Below the pieces are notes generated by a model. That model searched no databases and was not told the origin of the DNA. It was given only the letters and a program-made list of their open reading frames with translations. Positions 14,954 to 23,103 of a stretch of DNA of 23,282 nucleotides are shown here, piece after piece. The position numbers and the translations under genes were made by a program. The number at the start of each line of letters is the position of its first letter. The first letter of the stretch is position 1. Origin of the DNA: an uncultured Oscillospiraceae bacterium (GTDB lineage: Bacteria > Bacillota > Clostridia > Oscillospirales > Acutalibacteraceae); assembly GCA_900547305.1 (NCBI GenBank), contig URGH01000040.1:1-23282 (forward strand), read 5' to 3'.

Positions 14954-14997
14954 TGGTATATATAAAACCTCGCAATCTGAAAGGAATGTTTATATAT

Positions 14998-17211
14998 ATG
15001 TCTTTCGGGAAAGCAGGAAATAATATCCTTCTTTTTTTCAGACAAACACTTCCCTGCTTTATAAGGGATAATTTTGAAATAAAAAGCTCAAAACGTTCAA
15101 AAATAATCGGCGCTGTAATATGCGCCGTTACTCTCGTAGCCGTTATACTGGACGTTAACGCATATACCTCGCAGGAATTTACCGCAAAATGGCTGCTGCT
15201 TGCCTTCGCGCTTATGTGCCCGTTTATTCTCGGTATAGTCGCGGCGTATTCGGTCGTTATTAAAACCGATAAGCTAAATAAGGTGTGGCATTTCATAGCG
15301 CTGTTTTTAATGCCGTTTGTCACCATTACAATGACCGAATGTTTAAATAATGTATTTATTTATAATATGACCTATTTGGGCTTTTTCGGGAATTACATGC
15401 TTGTAATAATAATGTATTTTCTTATTTTTGCCGTTTCGGGCAGTTTTCGGCTTTCATATCTTATAGTCAACCCTATATTATTCGGCTTCGGCGTTGCGCA
15501 CAGCTATATTATGGACTTCCGCGGCACGCCCTTTTTGCCCATGGACTTTTTAAGCATAAAAACCGCCGTGGGCGTTGCCAACACATATAATTACACCCCG
15601 ACATATAAAATAATGACAGCGGCGCTTATATTCATTTTTATTATAATTATAGGCGCAAAAACCAAGACTCCTAAATATAATGTTCTTACAAAGGTTATTT
15701 CACGCGCCTTTGCGGGAACGTTTTCTTCGGTTTTGTTAATTCTTTTCTATTTTACAAGTATTTTTGCCGATATGGGCGTAAAGCCCGACTTTTGGAACCA
15801 GACAAGGGGCTACCATAACTACGGCTTTGCCTTTAACTTTTTCTGCAATACAAAATACCTTTATATGTCGCAGCCGAGCGACTACGACCCCAAGCAGATA
15901 AAGGATTATGTAAGCAGCGTTATAAGCGATACAGATAATAAAAACAACACCGATGACAATTATACAAAGCCGAATATTATTTGCATAATGAACGAATCGC
16001 TTTCGGATTTAAAGGTGCTCGGAAACCTTGAAACCAACGAGGACTATATGCCCTTTATGCGCAGCCTTACCGAAAACACAATTAAGGGCAACCTTTATGT
16101 TCCGGTAATAGGCGCGGGCACCTCAAACACCGAGTTTGAATTTTTAACCGGGCACACAACCGCATTTTTGCCCTCGGGCAGCAACGCGTATATGCTGTAT
16201 ATCAAAAACCCGATAGCCTCGCTTGTTTCCACGCTTAAAGGGCAGGGCTATTCCTCAGCGGCGCTCCACCCGTATTATGCCGAGGGCTGGAACAGAACCA
16301 AGGTTTACAATTATTTGGGCTTTAATAAATTTACAAGCCTTGAAAATATTATCGATATTTCCCTTATGCGCGAATATCAGACAAACGGCAGCGACCCGAA
16401 TTACCTGCAATCGCTTATAGAGCAGTATTACCCTGATGAAAGCAATATGCTGATACGCCAGTATATAAGCGACTCTTATGACTATAAGCTTTTAATAAGG
16501 GATTACGAGCAGCGGGATAAATCAGTTCCCTTCTTCTGCTTTAACGTTACAATGCAGAACCACGGCGGTTACACCACAAGCTGCGTAAACTTCGACGAAA
16601 GCATTTACGCCACCTCGGTTTCAAAGCCGTATACCAAGGCGAATAAATACCTATCCCTTGTAAAGGCAAGCGATAACGCATTTAAAGAGCTTGTGGAATA
16701 CTTTAAAAATGTTGACGAGCCTACGGTTATTTGTATGTTCGGCGACCACCAGCCCTCGGTTGAATCGGAGTTTATAGCCGAGGTTATAGGCACAAGCAGC
16801 CTTTCGGGCCTTACCCCCGAGCAGGAACAGAGTCGCCATGTAACGCCGTTTATAATATGGGCGAATTACGATATAGGTTCACAGACGATTGATAAACTAA
16901 GCTCCAACTATCTCTCATCCCTTGTTCTTAAAACCGCGGGCGTAAAGCTGACGGAATACAATAAATACCTATTAAAGCTTTCGGAAACGCTGCCTGTTAT
17001 AGACACGGTGGGGTATATAGACAACGAAGACAACTATTACAAATGGAGCGATGTTTCCCCCTACAGTCATTTGCTCGATGAATACGAAAAAATACAGTAC
17101 AACAATATTTTCGACCAGAAAAACGCCGATTCGGATATATTCTATATCAACGGTTATGTTCCAAAAGCCACCGACGAAGAATTTACCGATGAAAGCGGAG
17201 AGGAGAATTAA
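14998..17211 (+). CDS. LTA synthase family membrane phosphotransferase (LtaS-like)
   Basis: A 737-residue protein with several N-terminal transmembrane helices (within about 36-256) and an extracellular sulfatase-fold domain (about 325-640). Residues matching LtaS: metal-binding E333 in IICIMNESLSDL, catalytic T375 in GAGTSNTEFEFLTG, H522 in QNHGG, and D583/H584 in FGDHQP. LtaS-type enzymes polymerise glycerol phosphate from phosphatidylglycerol into lipoteichoic acid; related members add phosphoglycerol to other glycans, so the exact product is open. The C-terminal tail (about 690-737) is acidic. I start at ATG 14998, with AAGGA 12 bases upstream; ATG 14986 abuts that site. The NUDIX gene follows without a gap. 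It is divergent from pstS, suggestive because the product is phosphate-rich. Confidence 0.88.
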   Translation: MSFGKAGNNILLFFRQTLPCFIRDNFEIKSSKRSKIIGAVICAVTLVAVILDVNAYTSQEFTAKWLLLAFALMCPFILGIVAAYSVVIKTDKLNKVWHFIALFLMPFVTITMTECLNNVFIYNMTYLGFFGNYMLVIIMYFLIFAVSGSFRLSYLIVNPILFGFGVAHSYIMDFRGTPFLPMDFLSIKTAVGVANTYNYTPTYKIMTAALIFIFIIIIGAKTKTPKYNVLTKVISRAFAGTFSSVLLILFYFTSIFADMGVKPDFWNQTRGYHNYGFAFNFFCNTKYLYMSQPSDYDPKQIKDYVSSVISDTDNKNNTDDNYTKPNIICIMNESLSDLKVLGNLETNEDYMPFMRSLTENTIKGNLYVPVIGAGTSNTEFEFLTGHTTAFLPSGSNAYMLYIKNPIASLVSTLKGQGYSSAALHPYYAEGWNRTKVYNYLGFNKFTSLENIIDISLMREYQTNGSDPNYLQSLIEQYYPDESNMLIRQYISDSYDYKLLIRDYEQRDKSVPFFCFNVTMQNHGGYTTSCVNFDESIYATSVSKPYTKANKYLSLVKASDNAFKELVEYFKNVDEPTVICMFGDHQPSVESEFIAEVIGTSSLSGLTPEQEQSRHVTPFIIWANYDIGSQTIDKLSSNYLSSLVLKTAGVKLTEYNKYLLKLSETLPVIDTVGYIDNEDNYYKWSDVSPYSHLLDEYEKIQYNNIFDQKNADSDIFYINGYVPKATDEEFTDESGEEN

Positions 17212-17673
17212 ATGCGCAACACCTCGCTTTGCCATATAGAAAAAAACGGCAAATATTTAATGCTGCACCGCGTTAAAAAGGAAAACGATTTAAACCGCGA
17301 TAAATGGGTAGGCATAGGCGGAAAATTTGAGGACGGCGAAAGCCCCGAAGAATGTAACGCGCGCGAGGTGCTTGAGGAAACGGGGCTTACGTTGCTTAAC
17401 GCGCACTATCGCGGAATAGTAACCTTTGTTTCGGACAAATGGGAAACGGAGTATATGCATATATTCCATTCCGACGCTTTTACGGGCGAAATTAAAGAAT
17501 GTGACGAGGGAACGCTGGAATGGATAGATAAGCAGGAGCTTTACAATAAGCCCATTTGGGAGGGCGACAAAATATTTTTAAGGCTTTTGGAAAAGCCCTC
17601 GCCTTTCTTTTCGCTCAAGCTCCAATACATAGGCGATACATTAGTAAATTCCGTTCTGCACTTTGCTGAATAG
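17212..17673 (+). CDS. NUDIX hydrolase (MutT-like)
   Basis: A 153-residue cytoplasmic NUDIX protein. The NUDIX box is complete at 37-59: G37, E43, R51-E52, E55-E56 and G58 within GGKFEDGESPEECNAREVLEETGL-type sequence. The N-terminal TSLCHIEKNGKYLMLHRVKKEN resembles 8-oxo-dGTP diphosphatases of the Firmicutes MutT type, which sanitise oxidised nucleotides, but NUDIX specificity cannot be read from the box. The ATG follows the LtaS-like stop directly (TAAATG), so it is translationally coupled to it; the ribosome binding site GGAGAGGAG lies within the upstream gene. The LOG-family gene follows by 14 bp. Confidence 0.9.
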   Translation: MRNTSLCHIEKNGKYLMLHRVKKENDLNRDKWVGIGGKFEDGESPEECNAREVLEETGLTLLNAHYRGIVTFVSDKWETEYMHIFHSDAFTGEIKECDEGTLEWIDKQELYNKPIWEGDKIFLRLLEKPSPFFSLKLQYIGDTLVNSVLHFAE

Positions 17674-17687
17674 AAAGAGGAAGTTTT

Positions 17688-18266
17688 ATGAATATATGCG
17701 TTTACGGCGCGTCAAGCAGCTCTATTGCGAAATCATACATTAACCCAACCGAAGAACTTGGTGAGAAAATAGCAAAGCGCGGGCACAACCTTGTTTACGG
17801 CGCGGGCGCGCTGGGGCTTATGGGTGCCGCCGCGCGGGGTGTTTTAAAAGGCGGCGGTAAAATAATAGGCGTTGTTCCCGCTTTTTTTAAGGTGGACGGC
17901 GTGCTTTTTGACGATTGCACCGAAATTATTTTTACAGATACTATGCGAGAAAGAAAAGGCATAATGGAGGAAAAATCCGACGCGTTTATTATGACCCCCG
18001 GCGGGCTTGGCACCTATGATGAATTTTTTGAAATTCTCACCCTGAAGCAGTTAGGAAAGCACACAAAGCCCATAGCCGTGTTTAATATTAACGGCTATTT
18101 CGACCCGCTGCGTGCAGTGCTTGAAAATGCGGTAAACAAGCAGTTTATGACCCCGCAAAGCCTGCGCCTGTGCGAATTTTTCGACCGCCCCGACCGACTG
18201 CTCGATTATCTTGAAAGCTATTCCGATTCGTTCACCTCAATCGGTGATTTTAAAAATATAAAATAA
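17688..18266 (+). CDS. LOG family protein (nucleotide 5'-monophosphate phosphoribohydrolase type)
   Basis: A 192-residue Rossmann-fold protein of the LOG/TIGR00730 family, which hydrolyses (cytokinin) nucleoside monophosphates to base and ribose phosphate; in most bacteria the true substrate is unknown. Marks: MNICVYGASSSS at the N-terminus, GLMGAAARG (43-51), MRERKGIMEEKSDAFI (86-101) with the catalytic-site arginine, and the phosphate-binding PGGLGTYDE (104-112). The length is usual. AGAGGAAG precedes the start. It is the third gene of the LtaS-like operon and sits next to a NUDIX hydrolase, so both may clean up nucleotides; no functional tie to LtaS is evident. A terminator follows. Confidence 0.9.
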   Translation: MNICVYGASSSSIAKSYINPTEELGEKIAKRGHNLVYGAGALGLMGAAARGVLKGGGKIIGVVPAFFKVDGVLFDDCTEIIFTDTMRERKGIMEEKSDAFIMTPGGLGTYDEFFEILTLKQLGKHTKPIAVFNINGYFDPLRAVLENAVNKQFMTPQSLRLCEFFDRPDRLLDYLESYSDSFTSIGDFKNIK

Positions 18267-18303
18267 TGCCAAACAGTAAAATATCCAATGTCTAAAATCT
18301 ATA

Positions 18304-18345
18304 ACGGCAGACCTCGCTTTAACAGCGAGATCTGCCGTACTTTTG
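18304..18345 (+). terminator. Terminator after the LOG gene (convergent, bidirectional)
   Basis: A 15-bp stem with one mismatch (18304-18318 with 18324-18338) is followed by ACTTTTGTTT. It lies between convergent genes and could serve both; the plus side has the better T-run. Confidence 0.8.
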
Positions 18346-18348
18346 TTT

Positions 18349-19188
18349 CTAAAAAGAAATTTTCATAAGCTTAAGCCAGCGCTTGGCGTCGTCAAGCCAT
18401 TCCGCCGCGCATTTCATTTCATCGGGAACACCGTCGCAGGAAACGGCGTCCACCGTTGATGAACCGTGATACCCGAACGGGAAAATATGCAGTTCAAACG
18501 GCACATTGTGCTGACTCAGCGCACCGGCATATAAAAGGCTGTTCATTACCGGAACGCAGCTGTCGTTTGCGGTGTGCCATATGTAGGCGGGCGGAGTGTT
18601 TTCCGTTACCCTGCGGTCGCAGGAAAAATAGTTTATTTCTTCCTCGGTGCGCTCGGGCTTGCCGAGCAGATTATCAAAGCTGCCCATATGCCCGTGTGCG
18701 GGGTCGGCGGTTATTACTGGGTATGAAAGCACCGAGGCGTTTACCGACTTGCTCTCGGGGAAAACCTCGCGAACCTCCTTGCAATCATACATTGTGGAGT
18801 AATGCGCCGCAAGGTGTCCGCCTGCGGAAAAACCGATTATTGCAAGCTTTGAAACATCGCAGTTCCAATTATCGGCATTTTTGTATATAAGCTCAACCGT
18901 TGCCGCAACCTCACGCATTTGCGTGGGGAAACGGTGGGGCGCCACGGAATAATATATAACAAATACATTAAAACCATCCGGCAAAAAGTGCATTGCTATC
19001 GGCTCTGCCTCACGCTGACTGCACATAGCATATCCGCCGCCGGGGCATACTATCATACAGGGGCGTTTTCTGTTTTCCCTGTGCATTTCGGTCATATTGT
19101 ACGGCAGGTACATATCCACCGTGGGGTCGCAGCCGTCTTCCCCTAAAAACGGGTATATTTCTTTAAGATGAATAGTTTCGGTTTTCAT
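18349..19188 (-). CDS. Alpha/beta hydrolase, esterase/acetyl-xylan-esterase-like
   Basis: A 279-residue alpha/beta hydrolase without signal peptide. The oxyanion motif is CPGGGYAMCS (48-57), the nucleophile S121 in GFSAGG, the acid D209 in HTANDSCVP and the base H241 in FGYHG. The family (BD-FAE / carbohydrate esterase-like) removes acetyl or other acyl groups from small substrates or oligosaccharides. This suits a gut glycan user, but the substrate is not determined by sequence. The start could also be GTG at 19194, which has better spacing to GAGGAG; I give ATG 19188. It follows the bile salt hydrolase by 62 bp and may have its own promoter. Confidence 0.87.
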   Translation of the reverse strand: MKTETIHLKEIYPFLGEDGCDPTVDMYLPYNMTEMHRENRKRPCMIVCPGGGYAMCSQREAEPIAMHFLPDGFNVFVIYYSVAPHRFPTQMREVAATVELIYKNADNWNCDVSKLAIIGFSAGGHLAAHYSTMYDCKEVREVFPESKSVNASVLSYPVITADPAHGHMGSFDNLLGKPERTEEEINYFSCDRRVTENTPPAYIWHTANDSCVPVMNSLLYAGALSQHNVPFELHIFPFGYHGSSTVDAVSCDGVPDEMKCAAEWLDDAKRWLKLMKISF

Positions 19189-19214
19189 TTTCACAACAAC
19201 TCCTCTATTTGAAC

Positions 19215-19243
19215 ATATTACCACGGGCGGCGTGAAAAATCAA
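19215..19243 (-). promoter_or_regulatory. Candidate promoter of the esterase gene
   Basis: On the minus strand TTGATT (19238-19243), a 17-bp spacer and TAATAT (19215-19220) fall in the gap between the bile salt hydrolase and the esterase. Its -35 overlaps the region just after the hydrolase stop. Confidence 0.5.
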
Positions 19244-19250
19244 TATGAAA

Positions 19251-20222
19251 TCAGCAATTTTGAAATTTAATTTGCGGCGTGTTTATCATCGGGTAACGGG
19301 TAAGCTCTGCCGCGTTTAAATTCTCTTTAAACATATCTATTGCGGTTATTTGCCTGTTTTCATAGGTGGTGTAATAATATATGCCGCTTTGCGCGTCAAA
19401 GCAGGCGGTGTATATTGTCTTTTCAAGCCCGCCGTTTTCGGTTATACAGCATCCGTTTTGCTGCTCTACCGAGCCTAAAATATGGAAAAGCTGCGTAATT
19501 CCGTCATATTTGCCGTTTCCCGATACAGAGTTCGCCGCAACAAACGCCGCCCTTACAAACCGCGATTGCGAGGAAAGGTCGCCCGGCAGCCCCAACGCAC
19601 CCATACCGCGGCTGTAACTTTTAAGCGGCAGTGCAGGCGAAAAGCTGTTTTTAGGCGGGTACGGACTTAAAGCCATATAGTTATTAAGGTCTTGCATTTG
19701 ATAATCAAACGGCGGCTCGTTTGCAAGCACATTTGCGGGGTTGCTGTGAATTATAAGTCTGCCGTTTTTCGGCTCGGCAACAACCGTTTCGTTTTTATCG
19801 GCTAAAATCCAGTGCAGTTTTGCCGCGGGCAGCTGCTCGCTGAACGGAATATTTCCAAGCGTTATTTCGCTCAAAAGCACGCGCGTCTCACCTATATCGG
19901 CACATTTAGCCAGCACAAGGGGGATAAGCTCAAATGGCGCGGTGCAGCCTTCCGTCTTTTCCGAATAAGACGCACTGTTTACAAAGTTAAGCCCCGCAAT
20001 GCAAAGCCCCTTTTCGTTCGCCGCGTCGTAATAAAGCGGGTAACCGCCCGCCATATGCGCTGTGCCTATCATGGCATAGTGCGCGGCGTCTGCTCCGTAT
20101 GCCGTAAAATCAAACCGAAAATTTCGGGGCGTTATTACAATTTCCTCCCCGTAGGACATTTCGTAATCAAGGTTTCTTCCAAAGTAAAAGCCGTTTTTTC
20201 TGTATGCCGCGGCAGTACACAT
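19251..20222 (-). CDS. bsh: Bile salt hydrolase / choloylglycine hydrolase family
   Basis: A 323-residue N-terminal-nucleophile hydrolase, likely cytoplasmic, that removes taurine or glycine from conjugated bile acids. After loss of Met1 the nucleophile is C2 (MCTA). The other active-site residues known from Clostridium perfringens enzyme have counterparts: R16 and D19 in GRNLDYE, N79 in AGLNF, N168 in VLANEPPFD, and R221 in LPGDLSSQSRF. ANEKGLCIAGLNF and GIYYYTTYENRQITAIDM near the C-terminus match the bile salt hydrolase branch; penicillin V acylase usually has Tyr rather than Asn at the N79 site. Length is normal. It follows the dockerin gene by 42 bp, with GGAG ten bases before the ATG. 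Confidence 0.9.
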   Translation of the reverse strand: MCTAAAYRKNGFYFGRNLDYEMSYGEEIVITPRNFRFDFTAYGADAAHYAMIGTAHMAGGYPLYYDAANEKGLCIAGLNFVNSASYSEKTEGCTAPFELIPLVLAKCADIGETRVLLSEITLGNIPFSEQLPAAKLHWILADKNETVVAEPKNGRLIIHSNPANVLANEPPFDYQMQDLNNYMALSPYPPKNSFSPALPLKSYSRGMGALGLPGDLSSQSRFVRAAFVAANSVSGNGKYDGITQLFHILGSVEQQNGCCITENGGLEKTIYTACFDAQSGIYYYTTYENRQITAIDMFKENLNAAELTRYPMINTPQIKFQNC

Positions 20223-20264
20223 TTATATCACGCTCCAAGACTTAAAATTCCCGTAACAGTATGT

Positions 20265-21527
20265 TTAATTCTCTATTTCCAAAAGCATTTTTCTGAGCTG
20301 CGTCAAATCGGCTGAATTTATTTTATTATCCGCGTTTAAATTCAAATACCAATATTTATTAATATCTTCGATTCCCTCGGAGAGACTTATTTTCATATTT
20401 ATTATATCGCGTATATCAATTACGCCGTCACAATTCGCGTCTCCGGGCAAAATAACCGTTATTATCATTTCCCTACCCAATGGAGAGTAAGCATACCCCG
20501 CAGTACCGTTTATTCCTGCAGCGGCAAGCATATTTCTAAAGTGTTTTTTAAAGTTATTTTGAAATTCTTCCATATTGCCCGTAATATAAATATGCAGTTT
20601 TTTCCCGTCCGTTTTTATCAAAGCGCCTAAATCATCCGCTGAAAATTCATTAAAGATTCCGCCGTAAACCGCAAAATAATTAGCGTCGGTCGAATTACAT
20701 TCGGGTATTCTATAAACGGTTGTATCAAAAGCGTGGTCCTCTTTTATTCGCTCATCGGTAATGTTAAAATAAGCGTGAAAAGTATCGCTTTCCTGATCGT
20801 CCCACGTTAAATCGACATTATAATACCTGCCGTCTATTCTTACAATATTCCAAGCGTGGTTGCCGCCCTTTCCCGTGCCCGTTACCATAAACGACTGAAT
20901 ACCCACCCTTTGCAAAAGATACTGAAAAGCCTGCGTATATCCGTCGCAAACCGCTCTTCCGTTTACCAAAGCACCGTATGCGGTATGAGCATATTTTTCG
21001 TTTAAATCGTAAGTTATACTTTTTGCAAGCCTGTCGTGCAAAAGCCTTTCCCGCTCAAATTCAGGCATACTCGGCGTTATTCCTTTAAGCAGCTCATCTG
21101 CGGCGGCATTGATTTTTTCCGTCTCGGCGGGCAAATTTTCTTTTGTGAAAAAATATTCCGGGGCAATAAAAGATTCACATGTACCGTCCGCATATACGTA
21201 TCTTCCAGATGAAAGTGTAACCGGATTCAGCCAAAAATGCTCCGGGTGATCCGAACGGTAGGAATTAAAAATCATCCATATCTCATTTCTGTCTGCTTCC
21301 GTTCCTAACCTTATTTTACTTTCAAAGTTTTCAACCCCGCTTTTGATTGCATTATATGCCGTAAAATACTTTTCTTTTCCGATTTCGTTTTCAAGCGCTG
21401 TTTCAACATAGTATTCCGGCATATTAAAGCCGTTTGCCGTATTTTGCTCCGCCGCAACAGGCAAAGCTCCCATTGTAACCGCAAAGGCCGCAATAAGTGC
21501 GGCAAAATATATTTTGATTTTTTTCAT
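20265..21527 (-). CDS. Secreted transglutaminase-like protein with C-terminal dockerin
   Basis: A 420-residue exported protein. Signal peptide 1-26 (KK, hydrophobic core, cleavage near PVAAEQ). A transglutaminase-like (papain-fold) domain at about 155-265 with the triad C194 in GRAVCDGYTQAF, H224 in GGNHAWNIV and D239 in YYNVDLTWDD; in bacteria such domains are commonly peptidases. Residues 360-420 form a type I dockerin: two calcium loops, D363-N365-D367-D374 and N396-N398-D400-D407. The second has Asn in place of the usual first Asp. The dockerin predicts docking to a cohesin, on a cellulosome-like scaffold or cell surface. It has its own strong promoter and a GGGGGG ribosome binding site. 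Target proteins or peptidoglycan are open questions. Confidence 0.9.
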   Translation of the reverse strand: MKKIKIYFAALIAAFAVTMGALPVAAEQNTANGFNMPEYYVETALENEIGKEKYFTAYNAIKSGVENFESKIRLGTEADRNEIWMIFNSYRSDHPEHFWLNPVTLSSGRYVYADGTCESFIAPEYFFTKENLPAETEKINAAADELLKGITPSMPEFERERLLHDRLAKSITYDLNEKYAHTAYGALVNGRAVCDGYTQAFQYLLQRVGIQSFMVTGTGKGGNHAWNIVRIDGRYYNVDLTWDDQESDTFHAYFNITDERIKEDHAFDTTVYRIPECNSTDANYFAVYGGIFNEFSADDLGALIKTDGKKLHIYITGNMEEFQNNFKKHFRNMLAAAGINGTAGYAYSPLGREMIITVILPGDANCDGVIDIRDIINMKISLSEGIEDINKYWYLNLNADNKINSADLTQLRKMLLEIEN

Positions 21528-21550
21528 ATTTATCCCCCCTGATAATATTA

Positions 21551-21580
21551 ACTATACTATAACATTCGGCTTAATGTCAA
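21551..21580 (-). promoter_or_regulatory. Sigma-A promoter of the dockerin gene
   Basis: On the minus strand a consensus TTGACA (21575-21580), an 18-bp spacer and TATAGT (21551-21556) lie about 24 bp before the ATG. It probably drives bsh as well, since no terminator separates them. Confidence 0.7.
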
Positions 21581-21590
21581 GCAAAGCTCG

Positions 21591-21620
21591 GAATAATAGC
21601 AAATTAAAAAGTAAATAATA
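21591..21620 (+). promoter_or_regulatory. Candidate forespore (sigma-G) promoter of spoVAC
   Basis: GAATA (21591-21595), an 18-bp spacer and AATAATA (21614-21620) resemble the sigma-G consensus (GHATR, N18, CATNHTA); only the first base of the -10 differs. No good sigma-A promoter is present here. It is 21 bp before the spoVAC start, which fits the forespore-specific expression known for spoVA genes. Confidence 0.5.
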
Positions 21621-21641
21621 TATGAAAAGGATGTGGTTTAT

Positions 21642-22088
21642 ATGTTTCCTACCGAAAAAGAATACGGTAAAATGACAAAGCGTATCTCTCCCCCGTCAAC
21701 CAAGGTTAAGGATTTTATTCTGGCTTATGCTGTGGGCGGCTTAATATGCGTAATAGGTCAGCTTCTTAAGGAATGGTTCACGGCGCTTGATATGCCAGAA
21801 AAGGTAGTAAAGGCGGCTGTGCCCTCATTGCTTGTATTTATTGCCGCGTGGCTTACCGGACTTAAAATTTTTGATAAAATTGCAAAGCGCGCAGGCGCGG
21901 GCACGCTTGTGCCCATAACAGGCTTTGCAAACGCAGTGGTATCCCCCGCGATTGAATATAAAAGCGAGGGCTTTGTTTTGGGGCTGGGCGCTAAAATGTT
22001 TACAATAGCGGGGCCTGTTATAGTATACGGCACGCTGGCAAGCGTTATATACGGCATTATTTTATATATTATGAGTATTTGCGGGTGA
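21642..22088 (+). CDS. spoVAC: Stage V sporulation protein AC
   Basis: A 148-residue membrane protein of the SpoVA set, which moves Ca-dipicolinate into the forespore and releases it at germination; SpoVAC acts as a mechanosensitive channel in Bacillus. Hydrophobic segments lie at about 24-44, 55-75, 86-104 and 115-147. Family marks include KDFILAYAVGGLICVIGQ (23-40) and VPITGFANAVVSPAIEYKSEG (90-110). I start at ATG 21642, with AAAAGG eleven bases upstream; an in-frame GTG at 21633 lies too close to that site. spoVAD follows after four bases. Confidence 0.95.
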   Translation: MFPTEKEYGKMTKRISPPSTKVKDFILAYAVGGLICVIGQLLKEWFTALDMPEKVVKAAVPSLLVFIAAWLTGLKIFDKIAKRAGAGTLVPITGFANAVVSPAIEYKSEGFVLGLGAKMFTIAGPVIVYGTLASVIYGIILYIMSICG

Positions 22089-22092
22089 AAAT

Positions 22093-23103
22093 ATGAAAAG
22101 AACGGGTAAACGCACCATTATTTTTGAAAATAAACCGAGAGTTATAAGCTACGGCTCGGTGGTGGGAAAAAAGGAGCACGAGGGCCCGCTTTCAAATGAA
22201 TTTGACGCCTACACTACGGATAGCTTTTTCGGCGAAAAGAGCTTTGAAAAGGCCGAAAGTAAGCTGCAAAAAACCTCCGTTCAAACCGCGCTTGATAAAG
22301 CGGGGCTGACGGCAGAGGATATAGACAATATTTTTGCGGGCGACCTTTTAAACCAGTGCATAGGCAGCTCATTTGGGCTACGCAGCTTCGGCATACCCTT
22401 TATAGGGCTTTACGGCGCATGCTCAACGATGGCGCTTTCTACCGGGCTTGCCGCCGTTTTTATAGATTCGGGTGCCGCCGAAAAAACCGTTTCGGTAACC
22501 TCCTCGCACTTCTGCTCTGCCGAGCGGCAATACCGCTTTCCGCTTAATTACGGCTCACAGCGCACCCCCACCGCCCAATGGACGGTAACAGGCTCCGGCG
22601 CGCTGATATTGGGCAAAGAGGGCGGAGATATTTATATAAACTCGGTAACATTTGGCGAGATAGAGGATTTGAATATTAAGGACGCAAATAATATGGGCGC
22701 GGCAATGGCACCCGCCGCTGCCGGCACGCTGCTTAATTTCTTTAAGGACACTAAAACCAAACCCGAGGATTACGATATAATTTTCACAGGCGACCTCGGT
22801 TATGTGGGCACAAACCTGCTTTATGAGCTTTTAGAGCGCGAGGGCGTGGATATACGCTGCCGCCACAGCGATTGCGGAACGTTGATATTCGACCGTGAAA
22901 AGCAGGACGTTCACGCGGGCGGCTCGGGCTGCGGGTGCAGTGCCTCGGTGCTCTGCTCATATATTATGCACCGCTTAGAGCAGGGTGATTTCAGTAATAT
23001 TCTGTTTATGTCAACAGGCGCGCTTATGTCACCCACCTCATCCTTTCAGGGCGAGAGCATACCGGGAATAGCGCATTTGCTGAACATTAAAAAATCATCT
23101 TAA
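22093..23103 (+). CDS. spoVAD: Stage V sporulation protein AD
   Basis: A 336-residue protein with a thiolase-like fold; in Bacillus SpoVAD binds dipicolinic acid on the outer face of the spore inner membrane. Marks: TDSFFGEKSFEKAESK (42-57), GDLLNQCIGSSFGLR (83-97), GACSTMALS with the thiolase-position C110, RFPLNYGSQRTPTAQWTVTGSGA and GGSGCGCSASV near the C-terminus. The full length agrees with the family (about 335-340). It is coupled to spoVAC with a four-base gap. The usual next gene, spoVAE, does not follow within the 179 bp left in the window; repeat sequence comes instead. Confidence 0.96.
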   Translation: MKRTGKRTIIFENKPRVISYGSVVGKKEHEGPLSNEFDAYTTDSFFGEKSFEKAESKLQKTSVQTALDKAGLTAEDIDNIFAGDLLNQCIGSSFGLRSFGIPFIGLYGACSTMALSTGLAAVFIDSGAAEKTVSVTSSHFCSAERQYRFPLNYGSQRTPTAQWTVTGSGALILGKEGGDIYINSVTFGEIEDLNIKDANNMGAAMAPAAAGTLLNFFKDTKTKPEDYDIIFTGDLGYVGTNLLYELLEREGVDIRCRHSDCGTLIFDREKQDVHAGGSGCGCSASVLCSYIMHRLEQGDFSNILFMSTGALMSPTSSFQGESIPGIAHLLNIKKSS

